A DNA stretch of 64,000 bases from Tupaia tana (GCA_026018925.1 JAKSZU010000004.1:35111233-35175232); one strand, 5' to 3'; positions 10,795 to 21,700 are shown, counted from the first letter of the stretch. Notes: generated by a model from the sequence alone, not told the origin. Program-made: numbers and translations.

Positions 10795-11048
10795 TTTCAG
10801 GGACCAGCAAATGGCGTAATGGTTACATCACCTGACTCCCACAAAGTTGACAGTGGTTCGCATCCCAGACACGACCAGCTTAAAACTCATGCCAGGTGCA
10901 CATGCATATATGCCCAAAATCCTGAGAGGAGGATGGAGGAGATTATTGTGCAGCCATCCTCCTTGGAGAGGTGATCTCTCACTTTCTCTCTGTCTCTCTG
11001 ATTAGTGTACATGCCCTATAGCAAAAATCTCTCTCTCTAAAAAAAAGA
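10795..11048 (+). repeat. Long SINE, older
   Basis: Diverged head (agcaaatggcgtaatggtta) and body; target duplication agaatttgtgctttc/agaatttgtgcttcc. Confidence 0.88.
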
Positions 11049-11174
11049 AGAATTTGTGCTTCCATATTTTGTTAACATAGGAACAGAGTCCCCACCTTTA
11101 TACAGATTCAAGGTGTCTCAGGGAGATTTATAATAGTTCAGTTTTTCTTGGGGAAAAAAGTAAAAAAATAAATA

Positions 11175-11192
11175 CACACACACACACACACA
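11175..11192. repeat. (CA)n microsatellite
   Basis: Nine CA units (acacacacacacacacac). Confidence 0.9.
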
Positions 11193-11284
11193 CTTCATGT
11201 GATAAGGAACCATTTCTACATTTGTTTTGCACTATGCTCTGCTAATCCAGCCAGGTTTCTTCTTATACATCCTAGGAGTTTTTG

Positions 11285-11556
11285 TTTGTCTGTTTGTTTG
11301 AAGTTTATTTCTTCGATGACAACATAGACAGTGACAGAGAGAGAGGAATATGGAGAGATAGGCACCCACATTAGAGTCCTCACACCTCTACCCACCCTAG
11401 TTCTAGCCTAGTTCTATCCACCCTAGTTCTAGGGATCAGGGTCATACGTGTGCCCGTCAGGCTCACAGAGGTCACAGACCCCAAGACCTTTCCCATATGG
11501 GTCCAGTTGCATTACCACTGCACCACTGCCTGGTTCATCCTCCTGGAAGTTTTTGA
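11285..11556 (-). repeat. Second SINE family (ends GAAATAAA), reverse
   Basis: Read on the minus strand it starts aggcagtggtgcagtggtaa and ends cgaagaaataaacttc. The head differs from the main family; the 3' end matches the elements at 47472, 54642 and 56898. A ccaccctagttctag motif is repeated internally. Confidence 0.65.
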
Positions 11557-11755
11557 CACAGCAGAATCAGAGGGCAAATAGTCAGGGTGGTGGGTTCCTA
11601 ACATTCATTCCTCCCTAACAACAGATGTCAATCTGGTAGTCCCGTTTTCCTGTCCAGTAACTAGTTTATGGATGCAATGTGACACAATCCTGCCTAAGGG
11701 GAAATACACTAGGGCCTTTAGAAGATAGTTTTCCTGCCCTTTAAAGTGAGACCTA

Positions 11756-12014
11756 GGGGCCAGCAGGTAACATAGTAATTAAGGCACTGAACTCCCACAT
11801 GGCTGACTGTGGTTCCAGTCCTGGACCCAGTGGCTTGAAACTAATGCTGGGTGCATGTGTATGTGTGCCCAAAATCCCAAGAGGAGAATGGAGGAGGAGG
11901 GTTTGCTGCTTAGCCATCCCCTCTGGGAGGTGATTTCTCCATTTCTCTGTTTCTCCGGCAAGCACACACACCCTATAGCAAAAGTCCCTCTAAAAAAAAA
12001 AAAAACAAAATAAA
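11756..12014 (+). repeat. Long SINE, ggggccagcaggt subtype
   Basis: Head reads ggggccagcaggtaacatag, the sequence shared with the short SINEs, but the body is of the long type. A-rich tail. Confidence 0.88.
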
Positions 12015-12832
12015 TCAATATTTTTTTTAAATCCTGGAGAGAAGATCCCTTTTTCCTCTGGATGTTACCATGTCTGATGTAAGTCCTAGAATGGCCATAG
12101 CTCTCTTACTGTGTTCCTGAAGATGAAAACAACACCAAAAACAGCCAAGCGGAACAGTGAAAAACCTGTATTCTTAATAACATCGTTGAGTCACTATATG
12201 TTTCAATCCTACCCTGCACTGTGACTTTCCTGTTATACGAGATAAAACATTTCCCTGTTATTTAAACTGGTTTGAACTGGCTTTGTATTTCTTGTAATCA
12301 AAAGCATGTGGAGTTAGGCCCAAATGTGGTGAGAAAAAACTTGATTCAGTCCACCTGTATCATGTTCATGGGAAATAAAGTAGATAGTTTTTTTCAAAGC
12401 CACAGTCAGAACTTAGTTTTGAATTAATTAAAGCTAGATATTAATATCAAAAGATACAAAAAAAAATACCCACTCAATCATTGGAGGCCTAAGGGTACCC
12501 CTAGGAAAACGGTGACTGTCTAAGCTCAAATTCTTCTAGTGCATCTTTTTATAGACCCAAGAGATAAAACAAGTCATTCATATCCCATGTCTATAGCACA
12601 ACTAGAAGACAATAAATATTACAAGGTTCATTTTATATTTAAGTGGGAGAAATTAACACATGAACCTGACAGTTTGTACTGGAGTCATTAATAGGCAGTG
12701 ACAGCCGTGCAGAAAGGAGAATGCAGTGGAGTTATTGAGGTAATAGAACACAAATACCACCTACTAAACTTCATTCCCAGGAAGTATAGTTCTCAGGCTG
12801 ATTGAAAATGTAGCTTTAGAAATATACATGTT
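12015..12832. other. Non-coding DNA, no gene seen
   Basis: Unique or anciently diverged sequence. aaaaatacccactcaatcat type A-rich spots but no diagnosable element. Confidence 0.4.
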
Positions 12833-13173
12833 GGGAACCAGCAGTTAGCGTAATGGCTATGTCGCTGGACTCCCACGTAGTCGACCACGGTTCAGGTCCT
12901 GGACCCGGCGGCTTAAACTCATGTCGGGTGCATGTGCATGCATGCCCAGGATCCTGAGAGGAGAATAAAGGAGAAAGGATTGCAGTGTGGCCATCCCCAT
13001 TGAGGGAGGTGATTTCTTGCTTTCTGTCTCTCTGTTTCTCTCTGTCTTTCTGCTGAACACACGTGCCCTAAAGCAAAAATACTCCCCAAAAAGAAAGGAA
13101 GGAAGAAAGGAAGGGAGGGAGGGAGGGAGGAAGGAAGAAAGGAAGGAAGGAAGGAAGGAAGAAAGAAAGAAAG
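12833..13173 (+). repeat. Long SINE with (GGAA/GGGA/GAAA)n tail
   Basis: Target duplication aatatacatgtt. The A tail has turned into an 80 bp purine repeat of GGAA, GGGA and GAAA units (13093-13173). Confidence 0.93.
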
Positions 13174-13224
13174 AAATATACATGTTAAATCCATGTTCTT
13201 TAAAAAATACAGTCAGTTTATTTT

Positions 13225-13330
13225 CCTGTATACAAGGCCAATAAGTTAAAAATGAAAATCCTTTGCATGACATATAAGGCTTTCCTGATCTGGCCTCAGC
13301 CTCCCTTTTAGCCCCCCACATGAACCGCAT
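13225..13330 (+). repeat. L2 fragment
   Basis: tttgcatgacatataaggct followed by ttcctgatctggcctcagcc matches the conserved L2 3' text. An MIR-like stretch follows. Confidence 0.55.
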
Positions 13331-13399
13331 GAGTACGAAAATGTGTTTTAGATCAGACAATTCGGGGGAAGTTTTGTTATCACAGGATGTTCTTGATAA

Positions 13400-13530
13400 T
13401 GTTACAGCAGGTTGCTCAGCACCAAATTTCTCATTTGTAAAATAAGGATAATACTGCCTGCCTATCACGAGAGTTGTGTCTAAGTTGAGTAATTCTATAC
13501 ATGCAGATTGCTTAGCACAGCAGCTTTTTC
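13400..13530 (+). repeat. MIR fragment
   Basis: caccaaatttctcatttgta, aaataaggataatactgcct and gagtaattctatacatgc, ending attgcttagcac, in MIR order. Confidence 0.6.
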
Positions 13531-13588
13531 CCTCTCTCTCTGCCTGCACACGTGTGCACACATGTACTTTCTATAATGAATAAAATAA

Positions 13589-13665
13589 TTAGGTCATTGG
13601 AAAAATCATGATATATTTTTATATTTTTTATGCAAAGATATGTCATGACTTTCTACATAACCCAA
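13589..13665. mobile_element. Mariner-type MITE, copy 2
   Basis: ttaggtcattggaaaaatca on the left and tgactttctacataacccaa on the right are inverted copies of one another; TA follows the right end. Confidence 0.8.
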
Positions 13666-13692
13666 TAAATAAGCTTAAAAAAATAATAAACT

Positions 13693-13961
13693 GGGACCAG
13701 CAGTTAGCGTAATGGCTATATCGCTGGACTCCCACGTAGTCGACCGCGGTTCGAGTCCCGGACCCGGCGGCTTAAACTCACGCCGGGCGCGTGTGCGTGC
13801 GTGCCCAAGATCCCGAGAGGAGAATGGAGGAGAAGGGATTGCGGCGTGGCCATCCCCCCTGGGGGGTGATTTCCTGCTTTCTATCTCTCTGTCTCTCTCT
13901 GTCTGTCTGGCGAGCGCACGCGCCCTATAGCAAAAACCTCTCCAAAAAAAAAATAATAATA
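13693..13961 (+). repeat. Long tRNA-derived SINE, reference copy
   Basis: Least-diverged copy, used to define the family. Positions 13693-13770 are a tRNA-like head with an A-box-like tagcgtaatggc and a canonical B box ggttcgagtcc, i.e. an internal RNA polymerase III promoter. The body (13771-13940) has a GC-rich alternating arm gggcgcgtgtgcg, the purine run ggagaagggattgcgg, the C6-T-G6 segment at 13854-13866, a CT-rich run, and cgcacgcgccc. That arm is the near-complement of gggcgcgtgtgcg. The tail is A-rich grading into (AAT)n. Perfect target duplication aataataaact. Parent tRNA not determined. Such elements are moved in trans by L1 machinery; that is general knowledge, not seen here. Confidence 0.95.
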
Positions 13962-13975
13962 ATAATAATAAACTC

Positions 13976-14165
13976 AGGGCAAGTGGTGTGGTGGTTAAGG
14001 CCAGACTTTCACATGGCCAACCATGGTTCGAGTCCTGGACCTGGTGACTTGCTTTGTCACTTTCCTTCTCTCTCTCTCTCACACTGTCCCTCTCTCTCTC
14101 TCATGATTGCATGTGCCCTACAGCAAATTAAATAATAATAATAAAATTAAATAATTTTTTAAAAA
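13976..14165 (+). repeat. Short tRNA-derived SINE
   Basis: Same kind of head (ggttcgagtcctggacctgg) but the purine-rich/GC body is absent. The head passes directly into a CT-rich run, then atgtgccctacagcaaatta and an AAT-rich tail. Lies 15 bp after the long SINE, so the two architectures can be compared side by side. Confidence 0.88.
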
Positions 14166-14295
14166 ATAAAACTTCAAAGAAGACTTTGGCCAAAAAGCAT
14201 GTGAAAACATTTTCAAAGGCTCTTGTCATAAGGGAAATGCAAATTTAAACCACACTGAGATACCATTTAACCATAGTTAGAATATTGCTAGCATT

Positions 14296-14445
14296 GGGGC
14301 CAGTAGGTGGTGTGTTGGTTAAAGGTGCTGGATTCTCACATGGCTGGCCATGGTTCGAGTCCTAGACCTGGCAGCTTGCCTTCTCACTCTATCTCTCTCT
14401 TTCTCACTCTGTCCCTCTCTGCTCAAATAAAAATTTTTAAAAATG
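14296..14445 (+). repeat. Short tRNA-derived SINE inside L1
   Basis: ggggccagtaggtggtgtgt head, ggttcgagtcctagacctgg B-box region, CT-rich run, then ctcaaataaaaattttt tail. Confidence 0.88.
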
Positions 14446-14670
14446 AAGTTTAAAAAAATTTTGTTTCAGACTTAAGAAAAAAAGAACAGCTAAGATAAAA
14501 AGAAAAATAAAAGAATGACAAGTGCTGACAAAGCTGTGGTGAAAGGGAAAGCCTCTTACACTATTAGTGGGAACCTAAGTTAGTACACTCTCTGTGTAAA
14601 ATAATATGGATGTTCCTCAAAACTTTCCCAATAGAACTACTATATGACCTAGTAATCCCACTTCTTGGTA

Positions 14671-14740
14671 TCAGGTCATCAGGAAAGTCATGACATATTT
14701 TTCTAGGCTAAAATGTGTCATGACTTTCCCAATGACCCAC
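14671..14740. mobile_element. Mariner-type MITE, copy 3, inside L1
   Basis: 70 bp palindromic element (tcaggtcatcaggaaagtca ... tgactttcccaatgacc) flanked by TA on both sides. Confidence 0.88.
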
Positions 14741-15058
14741 TATTTACCCAAAGAGTAGGAAAACATTCTATTGGAAAGACACTTGCACATTCATATTTAC
14801 TACAGCATTATATAAAATTGGTAAGCCATGGAATCAATCTAAGTGTCTAAAACCTAATGACTGTGTTGAAAACTGTGGTATGTATATACTATGGACAATT
14901 ACTCAGCTATAGGAAACAATGAGACCCTATTGCTTGATTGAATGTTGTGTGATGTGAGCCAGACTTTAAAAGATACAAACTGTATATTCCTACTCAGTTT
15001 GTACCAAATATCTGCACTCTGTGGCAGAAATTGAGATATCTGAAGATATAACAATAGA

Positions 15059-15329
15059 GGGAACAGCAGTTGGTGTAATGGCTATGTCGCTGGACTCCCA
15101 TGTAGTCCACCGTGGTTTGAGTCCTGGACCCCGTGGCTTAAACTCACGCTGGGCATGTGTATCTGTGTGCCCAAGATCCCAAGAGGAGAATGAAGGAGAA
15201 GAGATTGTGGCATGGCCATCCCCTCTGGGGGGTGATTTCTCACTTTCTGTTTCTCTCTCTCTGTCTCTGTCTTTCTGGTGAGCGCATGTACCCTATAGCA
15301 AAAAACTCTCCAAAAAAAGAAAAAAAAAA
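15059..15329 (+). repeat. Long tRNA-derived SINE inside L1
   Basis: Target duplication agatataacaatagag/agatataatagtagag. Confidence 0.92.
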
Positions 15330-15569
15330 GATATAATAGTAGAGAGGATAGGTGTGGATACTAGCGACCATAGGGAGGAGAGTGGATGGTAGCAAGTGGG
15401 TGGTAGAGGGTAAGTGTGAAGTACAAAGGGAAGAAACATTTAACAGGAAAAAAATAGAGTTTTCTGTTAAAATATGTATATATACATCTACTGTATACAT
15501 CATGATGGGGACTTTATGTAAAATGCAAAATTGATCTGAAAATTTTTTTTAAAAAGGAAAAAAAATTTT

Positions 15570-15830
15570 GGGGCTAGCAGGTGGCATGGAGGTTAGGGTG
15601 CTGGATCTTATGTGGCTACTCAGTGGTTCGAGTCCTGGATCCAGAAGCTTGAAAATCACACAGGACATTGCACATGTGTGCCCAAAATCCCAAGAGGCGA
15701 ATGGAGGAGAAGAAATTACAGTGAGGCCATTCCACCTAGGAGGTGATTTCTCTCTCTCTCTGTCTCTCTCAAGCAAGTACACATGCCCTGTAGCAAAAAT
15801 CTTTAAAAAGACAAAACAAAAACAAACCAA
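15570..15830 (+). repeat. Long SINE, older ggggctagcaggt subtype
   Basis: Head ggggctagcaggtggcatgg, diverged body, tail of aacaaaacaaa type. It abuts the 3' coding end of the dead mariner. Confidence 0.85.
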
Positions 15831-15831
15831 A

Positions 15832-17175
15832 ATAACTTCCTCAAATTTAAGACACTTTTGTAAGTAATTATACCACCCATTTAGTTAATTTCTAAGGAAC
15901 CAAGGGTCCTGGGAATATAATCATATTCAGTCTTTTTTATATTAACTGAAGAAAATTGAGTGCGTTTTAACAATTTTTTAAGATCAGAGGCAAAAAAGAA
16001 GTCAAAAGGAGCCAAATTAGGACTGTAGCATGATGCCCAATGATTTCCCATCAAAACTCTTACAGAGAGTTTCCCTGTTTGATGAGAAGAATGAGTAGGA
16101 GCATTATCATGGTGGAAAAGGACTCTGGTAAAGCTTTCCTGGGTGTGTTTCTGCTAAAGCTTCAGCTAAATTTCTCAAAGCACTCTTATAAGAAGAAGAT
16201 CTTATGGTTCTTTGGCCTTCTAGAAAGATAAAAAGTAAAATGCCTTCAGCATCCCAAGTAACTGTGACCATGACCTTTGCTCTTGACTGATCTGGTTTGC
16301 TATGACTAGGCCTCTTCATGTCTTGGTAGCCATCTTGATTTGCATTTTGTGTCCAGGATCATACAGGTAAAGCCGTATACAATTCTTCAAAGAAAGAAAT
16401 ACCTCAGGGTCTTGATTGTGAGGTATTTTATTTATTTTGTTTTCATTTTAAATGTGTTTAAAATTTCCATCAAAACCTCTGCAGCTGATCTGGGCACAAC
16501 ATTTTTGGTATCCACTGAGCAGAAAGTTAGCTCAGTTAATTTTTCAGTCAGAATTGTGCAGGTTGAACCAATTGACATGTCTATGGTGTTGGCCATTGCT
16601 TCTTCTGTTTATAATTGGACCTCTTCAATTTGGGCATGAACAAGATTAATTTTTCCCTATAAATTGATATGGCTGTTTTGCTGCTGTAGGTGTCATAGTC
16701 AACATTGTTCCCTTCTTAAATTGATTTATCCATTTGTAAACTGCTGATCTCTTTGGGACATTGTCCCTATAAATGTTTTGTAACGCATTAATGATTTCAT
16801 CATTCTTCCACTCGGTCTTCACCATAAATTTGACGTTTGTTTTCACTTCAGTTTTGTCTGAATTTATGTTGTTCTAATAGGGGTTTTCTCTTTTTGTTTC
16901 TTTTTTTTTTTTTTTTTTTTTTTTTGAGAGGTTTTTGCTATAGGGCATGTGCGCTCACCAGAAGGAGACAGAAAGCGAGAAATCACCCCCAAGGGGGCAT
17001 GGCCACACCACAATCCCTTCTCCTCCACTCTTCTCTCAGGATCTTGGGCATATACACACATGCGCCTGGTGTGAGTTTAAGCCACTGGGTCTGGGACTTG
17101 AACCACAGTCGACTACATGGGAATCCAGTGACAGCCATTACTCTATCTGCTGGTCCCTCTAATAGGAGTTTTCAA
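15832..17175 (-). pseudogene. Mariner-family transposase relic, split by a SINE
   Basis: Read from 16846 down to about 15832. The N-terminal part (NVKFMVKTEWKNDEIINALQ, SAVYKWINQFKKG) is a mariner helix-turn-helix start. After a degraded stretch the catalytic core appears (AKVMVTVTWDAEGI, LAEALAETHPGKL) with HDNAPTHSS and APFDFF, around two of the acidic residues of the mariner DD34D triad. Several frameshifts and stops make it inactive. The role of an intact copy would be cut-and-paste transposition at TA sites. Upstream sequence is interrupted by the SINE at 16889-17157. Terminal inverted repeats were not found, so ends are approximate. Confidence 0.85.
16889..17157 (-). repeat. Long tRNA-derived SINE inside the mariner
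   Basis: Reverse copy with target duplication tctaatagg(g/a)gttttc. It shows that the mariner was already fixed when this SINE was active. Confidence 0.93.
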
Positions 17176-17304
17176 ACAAATGTCTTATAATACTTAGTAC
17201 CATGAACTAAATACTGTTCGGACATGTCATGTCATAACAAGTTTGTGAGTTTATTATAATGCAAAAAGTTTTAAAATCCATGCATAGTGTTTTCTCCCTT
17301 TTTT

Positions 17305-17544
17305 GTCAATTTTGTTATAGGGTATGTGCACTTGTTAGAGATGGGAGGGGGAAGAGAAAGCACCCGCAGGTTGCGGGGGGAGGTGCGGGCAGTACTGTTG
17401 GTCATGCCACAATCCCTTCTACATTCTCATCTTGGGACTTGGGGCATGCATGTACATGTGTTTTTCAAGCCACCAGGTCTGAAACTGAAAACTGCAGTCA
17501 GCCATGTGGGATCCAGCTGCTTAACCACCACACCCCACCTGGCC
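17305..17544 (-). repeat. Long SINE, old diverged copy
   Basis: Recognisable order: ttgttatagggtatgtgcac, ccacaatcccttctacattc, cttgggacttggggc, aagccaccaggtctgaaact, ending ccccacctggccc. A G-rich insertion (ggttgcggggggaggtgcgg) lies inside. Confidence 0.82.
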
Positions 17545-17821
17545 CTATGTTTTCATAATACACATTTTCCATGAAATTTGTGAAGACTCTCTCATATGTT
17601 CAATGAATGAACTAACAAAGCTTTAAAAAAATGTTGAGCAACATACACTGATTTATGACAAACAGAGTTAGTTGTAAAATATGAAATTTAGAAAGTATGA
17701 AAAAGTTGCTGGTGTTCACTCATGATCTTGGCATTATGCTACAAATGCAGGAATATTCCTCTTTTCATTGTTTTCCCTGTTAGGCCCAGTAAATTTCTGT
17801 TTTTCATGTTTTCCACCATAG

Positions 17822-18000
17822 ATGAAGTTTCTTCTGAGTCACAACCTGGAATAGATACTGTCCCAAAGATTTATGAAACAGAGAGGTGGAAGAATGGAGA
17901 TTCACTATATGAAAATGACTCATATGAGCCGTGGGAAGAGGAAGTAGAAGATCTGGTCGCCTGGACCAGTACTCTCAATACAGATACTTTAGAAGATTAA
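17822..18000 (+). CDS. Candidate terminal coding exon of an unidentified gene
   Basis: The acceptor tgttttccaccatag is preceded by a T-rich tract. The exon enters in phase 1 (Asp completed by the G of the previous exon) and runs 58 further codons to TAA at 17998-18000. The protein end is acidic and tryptophan-containing: PKIYETERWKNGDSLYEND, then EPWEEEVEDLVAW, ending NTDTLED. No repeat matches it. The EVEDLVAW-T-LN pattern reminds me of the C-terminal region of C11orf65 (MFI), but that is a weak recollection over a short stretch and gives no assignment. An AATAAA follows 23 bp after the stop. Confidence 0.72.
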
Positions 18001-18050
18001 AGTAATCCTCCAGGATCTAAAAAATAAACAACCTCAACCACAGCTCAGCT
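18001..18050 (+). promoter_or_regulatory. 3' UTR with AATAAA polyadenylation signal
   Basis: AATAAA at 18023-18028, just after the stop codon of the candidate terminal exon; cleavage expected 10-30 bp downstream. The UTR would be very short, so a more distal site is possible. Confidence 0.5.
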
Positions 18051-18555
18051 TCGTGGAGCAATTTGAGAAGGCTTTCAGAATTTGGATTTTGTGTTTTTCA
18101 AGTTGGTCTCATTGTCTTACTGCAAATACACATGGAGATCTAAGTATAAATCAGTGAATATGGCACTTTAACTTTTTCGAGGTCTACTTCTTTGGAACTA
18201 AGTGAAGTTAAGGTTGTTTATTGTTGTATTCCAGTCTCTTCCAACTCTCATGGTTGTTATGCTACTGGATGTGAGTCACAAAGAGACTGGATAAGAGGAG
18301 AGCACTCAGGAGCTTCAGAGGCTGGACATTAATTCTGTCAGGTTTCTTGTCTTATTTCCTCCATATTCAAGGGCTGAGATAGCACCATTTACTGATGTTC
18401 TTCTGTTTCCTACCAGAGTACTTGCTGTTTTCTCTTTTCTCTTGATCAGTCATCACCTCGTATATTTTTTTCTTCTTTTTTTTCCTATTTTATCATTTCT
18501 TATTTACATTTAATTGTTGCACATCTTTTGGGGGCACAGCATGAATTTTCTTTGT
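18051..18555. other. Unique DNA, possible distal 3' UTR
   Basis: No repeat recognised until the T-rich 18460-18500. Could belong to a longer 3' UTR. Confidence 0.4.
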
Positions 18556-18717
18556 GTTTTTTTGAGAGAATTTTGCTACAGGTTGTGTGCGCTCACCAGA
18601 GAGACAGAGAGACAAAAAGTGAGAAATCACCCCCTAGGGGAGATGGCAATGCCACAGTCCTTTCTTCAATCTCCTCTTGGGGTTTTGGTCATGTACACAC
18701 AAATGTGCATTTTTCAA
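18556..18717 (-). repeat. Long SINE lacking its tRNA head
   Basis: Reverse copy containing tail and body only, stopping at tgtgcatttttcaa. In element orientation this is a 5' truncation, at the border with the L1 3' end. Confidence 0.82.
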
Positions 18718-21700
18718 ACTGAGTGTATTCCTTTCCTTCCAGAGACACCCAGAAGTAGAATTGCTAGATCATATGTTAGTTCTATTGGTAGGTCTTTGAG
18801 GAACCTTCCTATTGTTATTCACATTGGGTACTAATCTACATTCTCACCAGGAGTGTAGGGGAGTTTCCTTTTCACCATAGTCTCACCAGCATTTATCATG
18901 TTTATTTTTTTAATCTAAGCCATTCTGACTGGGATTAAGTGGAATCTCATTGTGGTTTCGATTTGCATTGCCCTTATGATAAGGTATGTTGAGCATTTTT
19001 TCACATGCTTTTTGGCTGTTTGTATGTCTTCCATAGAGAGTTGTCTGTTCAGCTCATTTACCCATCTTTTAATTGGATTTTTTTTCCAGGTAAACTGCTT
19101 GCACTCCCTGTGTATTTTGGTTTTCAGCCTCTTATTCAAGGGAGAGTTTGAAAATACTTTCCCCCATTCTGAGGGTTGTTTCTCTACTCTAATTACTGTT
19201 TCTTTTGCAGTACAGAAGCTTTTTAACCTGATGTAATCCCACTTATCTATTTTGGGGTTATTGCCTATGCTTCAAGGATCTTATTTAAGAAGTCTTTGCC
19301 TACTCTGATGTTTCCAAGAGTTTTCCCTGTGTTATCTACCAGTAGTTTTATAGTTTGAAGTCTTAGGTTTAGATCTTTGATCCATTTTGAGTTGATTTTT
19401 GTTAATGGTGAGAGAAAGGGGTCCAGTTGCATCCTGGTGAATACCCAGTTTCTCTGGCATCATTTGCTAACGAGATATTTTTTCCCCCACTGGACTGTCT
19501 GGTGTCATTTGTCGAAAATCAATTGGTTGTATGTTTTGGGGTTTATTTCTGGGATCTCTATTTTATTCCATTGGTCTGCATGCCTGTTTTAGTGCCAGTA
19601 CCATGCAGTTTTAATCATCACAGCTTTGTAATATATATTGAGGTTTGAGACTGAGATGCCTCCTACTCCACTCTTCTTGCACAGTATTGCTTTGACATTT
19701 TAGGGTCTTTTATGGTTACAGACAAATTCTATGATTGTTTTTTCTAAATCTGTGAAGAATATCCCAGGTACTTTGGGGTTGCATTAAATATGTAGATTAA
19801 TTTGGGAAGAATTGATATTCTGACTATATTAATTCTTCCAATCTAGGAACATGGGATATCTTTCCACTTTTTTCATGTCATTTTCAATTTCTTCTTTTTT
19901 TTTTTCTTTTTCTTTTTTTTTTTTTTAGATTTTTATAGTTTTTTTCTAGAGGTCTTTGGCTTATTTGGCTAGATTTATTCTTAGGTATATTATACTTTTT
20001 GTGGTTATTGTAAATGGGATTCCTTTCTTCAGTTCTACCTTAGTCTGCTTGTTGTTGATGTATAGAAATGCTATAGCTTTTTGTATGTTGGTTTCGTATC
20101 CTGCCACTTTACTGTATTCATTTATCACTTCCAAGAGGATTTTTTGTGAATTCTTTTGGATTTTTTTTTGTATATAATCATGTCATTTTCAAATAGAGAT
20201 ATTTTCACTTCTTCTTGGCCTATTTGAATGCCTTTTATTTTATTCTCTTGTCTTATTGCATTGGCACTGTATGGGAAAGGAGTGGAGCAAGTGGGCAGCC
20301 TTGTCTTATTCCAGTTTTTAGTGGTAAAGTTTTCAGTTTTTTTTCCTTATTTAGTATGATGTTAGCTATGGTTTTTTCATATATGGCTTTTATTGTGTTG
20401 AGAAATCTCTCTATGCTGATTTTGCTGAGAGTCTTAATCGTGAAAGGATGTTGTATTTTATCAAATGCCTTTTCTGCATTGATTGATATCATATGGTTTT
20501 TATCTTTTTTTGTCGTTAATGTACTGTATTACTCTTACTGTTTTGTGTATATTGAATCACCCTTCCATCCCTGGGATAAAACCAGTTGTAGTGTATTATC
20601 TTTTTCATGTGCCATTGGATATAATTTGTTAGTATATTGTTGAGAATTTTTATATCTATATTTATTAAAGATATTGGTCTATAGTTTTCTTTTTTGTTGT
20701 TGTTTTGCTCTTGTCTATTTTGGTTGTTTTGTCCTTGTCTGTTTTGGGGATGAGGGTGATGAGGGCTTCATAAAATAATTTTGGGAGGGTTCTTTCCCTT
20801 TGAATCTTTAGAACTAGTTTGAGTAGAACAGAGTTAGTTCTTCTTTAAAAGTTGTGTGGATTTCAGAAGTGAAGACATTGGGACCTGGGCTTTTCTTTGT
20901 TGGGACACTATTACTGATTTAATGTCATTGGTTGTTTTTGGTCTATTCAGGCTTTCTATGTCCTCCTGATTCAATCTTGGTAGATTATATGTATCCAAGA
21001 TTTTGTCCACCTCATCCAGGTTTTCTTGTTTGTTGGTGGATAGTCACTCACAGTATTCTCTAATGATGTTTTGTATTTCTGTTATGTCTGTTCTAATATT
21101 GCCTGTTTCATTGCTGATTTGGTTTATCTAGTTCCTTTCTCTCTTATTCTTAATTACTCTAGCTAACAATGTCCATTTTGTTTATCTTCTCAAAGAACCA
21201 GCTTTAGGCTTTATTTATTTTCTGTATTCTTTTATTCTCTATTTCATTTATTTCTGCTCAGATCTTTATTATTTCTTTCCCTGGTATTTTGTTATTGTTG
21301 TTATTTTGTTGGTGATATTTTTTCAGCTCCCTGAGGTATATTTTTAGGTTGTCTATTTGCCACCTTTTCATCTTTTTCTTATGTGTATTTATTGCTATGA
21401 ACTTCTCTCTCATTAGTGCTTTTGCTGTGTCTCGTAGGTTATGGAAACGCATGTACTTGTTATCATTGGTTTCAATGAATATTTTGATTTTGGTCTTAAT
21501 TTTGTTAATGATTGTGAAGTCATTCGGGAGTAGGTTGTTTAGTTTCCATATGTTTGTGTATTTTTGAGGGTTTTTTATGAAGTTAATTTCAAATTTAATT
21601 CCATCATAGTCATAGAAGAGCCTGGACATAATTTCTAGGCCCTTTAATTTGTATAGGCTTATTTTGTGCCCTATCATGTGATCAATTTTTGAAAAGGTTC

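Larger units (their letters stand above)
14166..15560 (+). mobile_element. L1 3' region, plus strand, split by SINEs and a MITE
   Basis: L1M-type 3' text on the plus strand: agggaaatgcaaatttaaac at 14233, tagtaatcccacttcttggt at 14651, and tatatactatggacaattac near 14883. Interrupted at 14296-14445 (short SINE), 14671-14740 (MITE) and 15059-15329 (long SINE). Confidence 0.75.

Noticed and set aside
12857..13561. Longest open frame of the window (234 codons, minus strand).
   Set aside because: It runs through MIR and L2 remnants, a GGAA-type microsatellite (giving a Ser/Phe/Leu/Pro repeat) and a SINE; no protein family is visible.
13693..13770. Could the tRNA-like heads be functional tRNA genes?
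   Set aside because: They continue into a SINE body and A tail, occur about 60 times with variable sequence, and I could not fold a standard acceptor stem closing the head.
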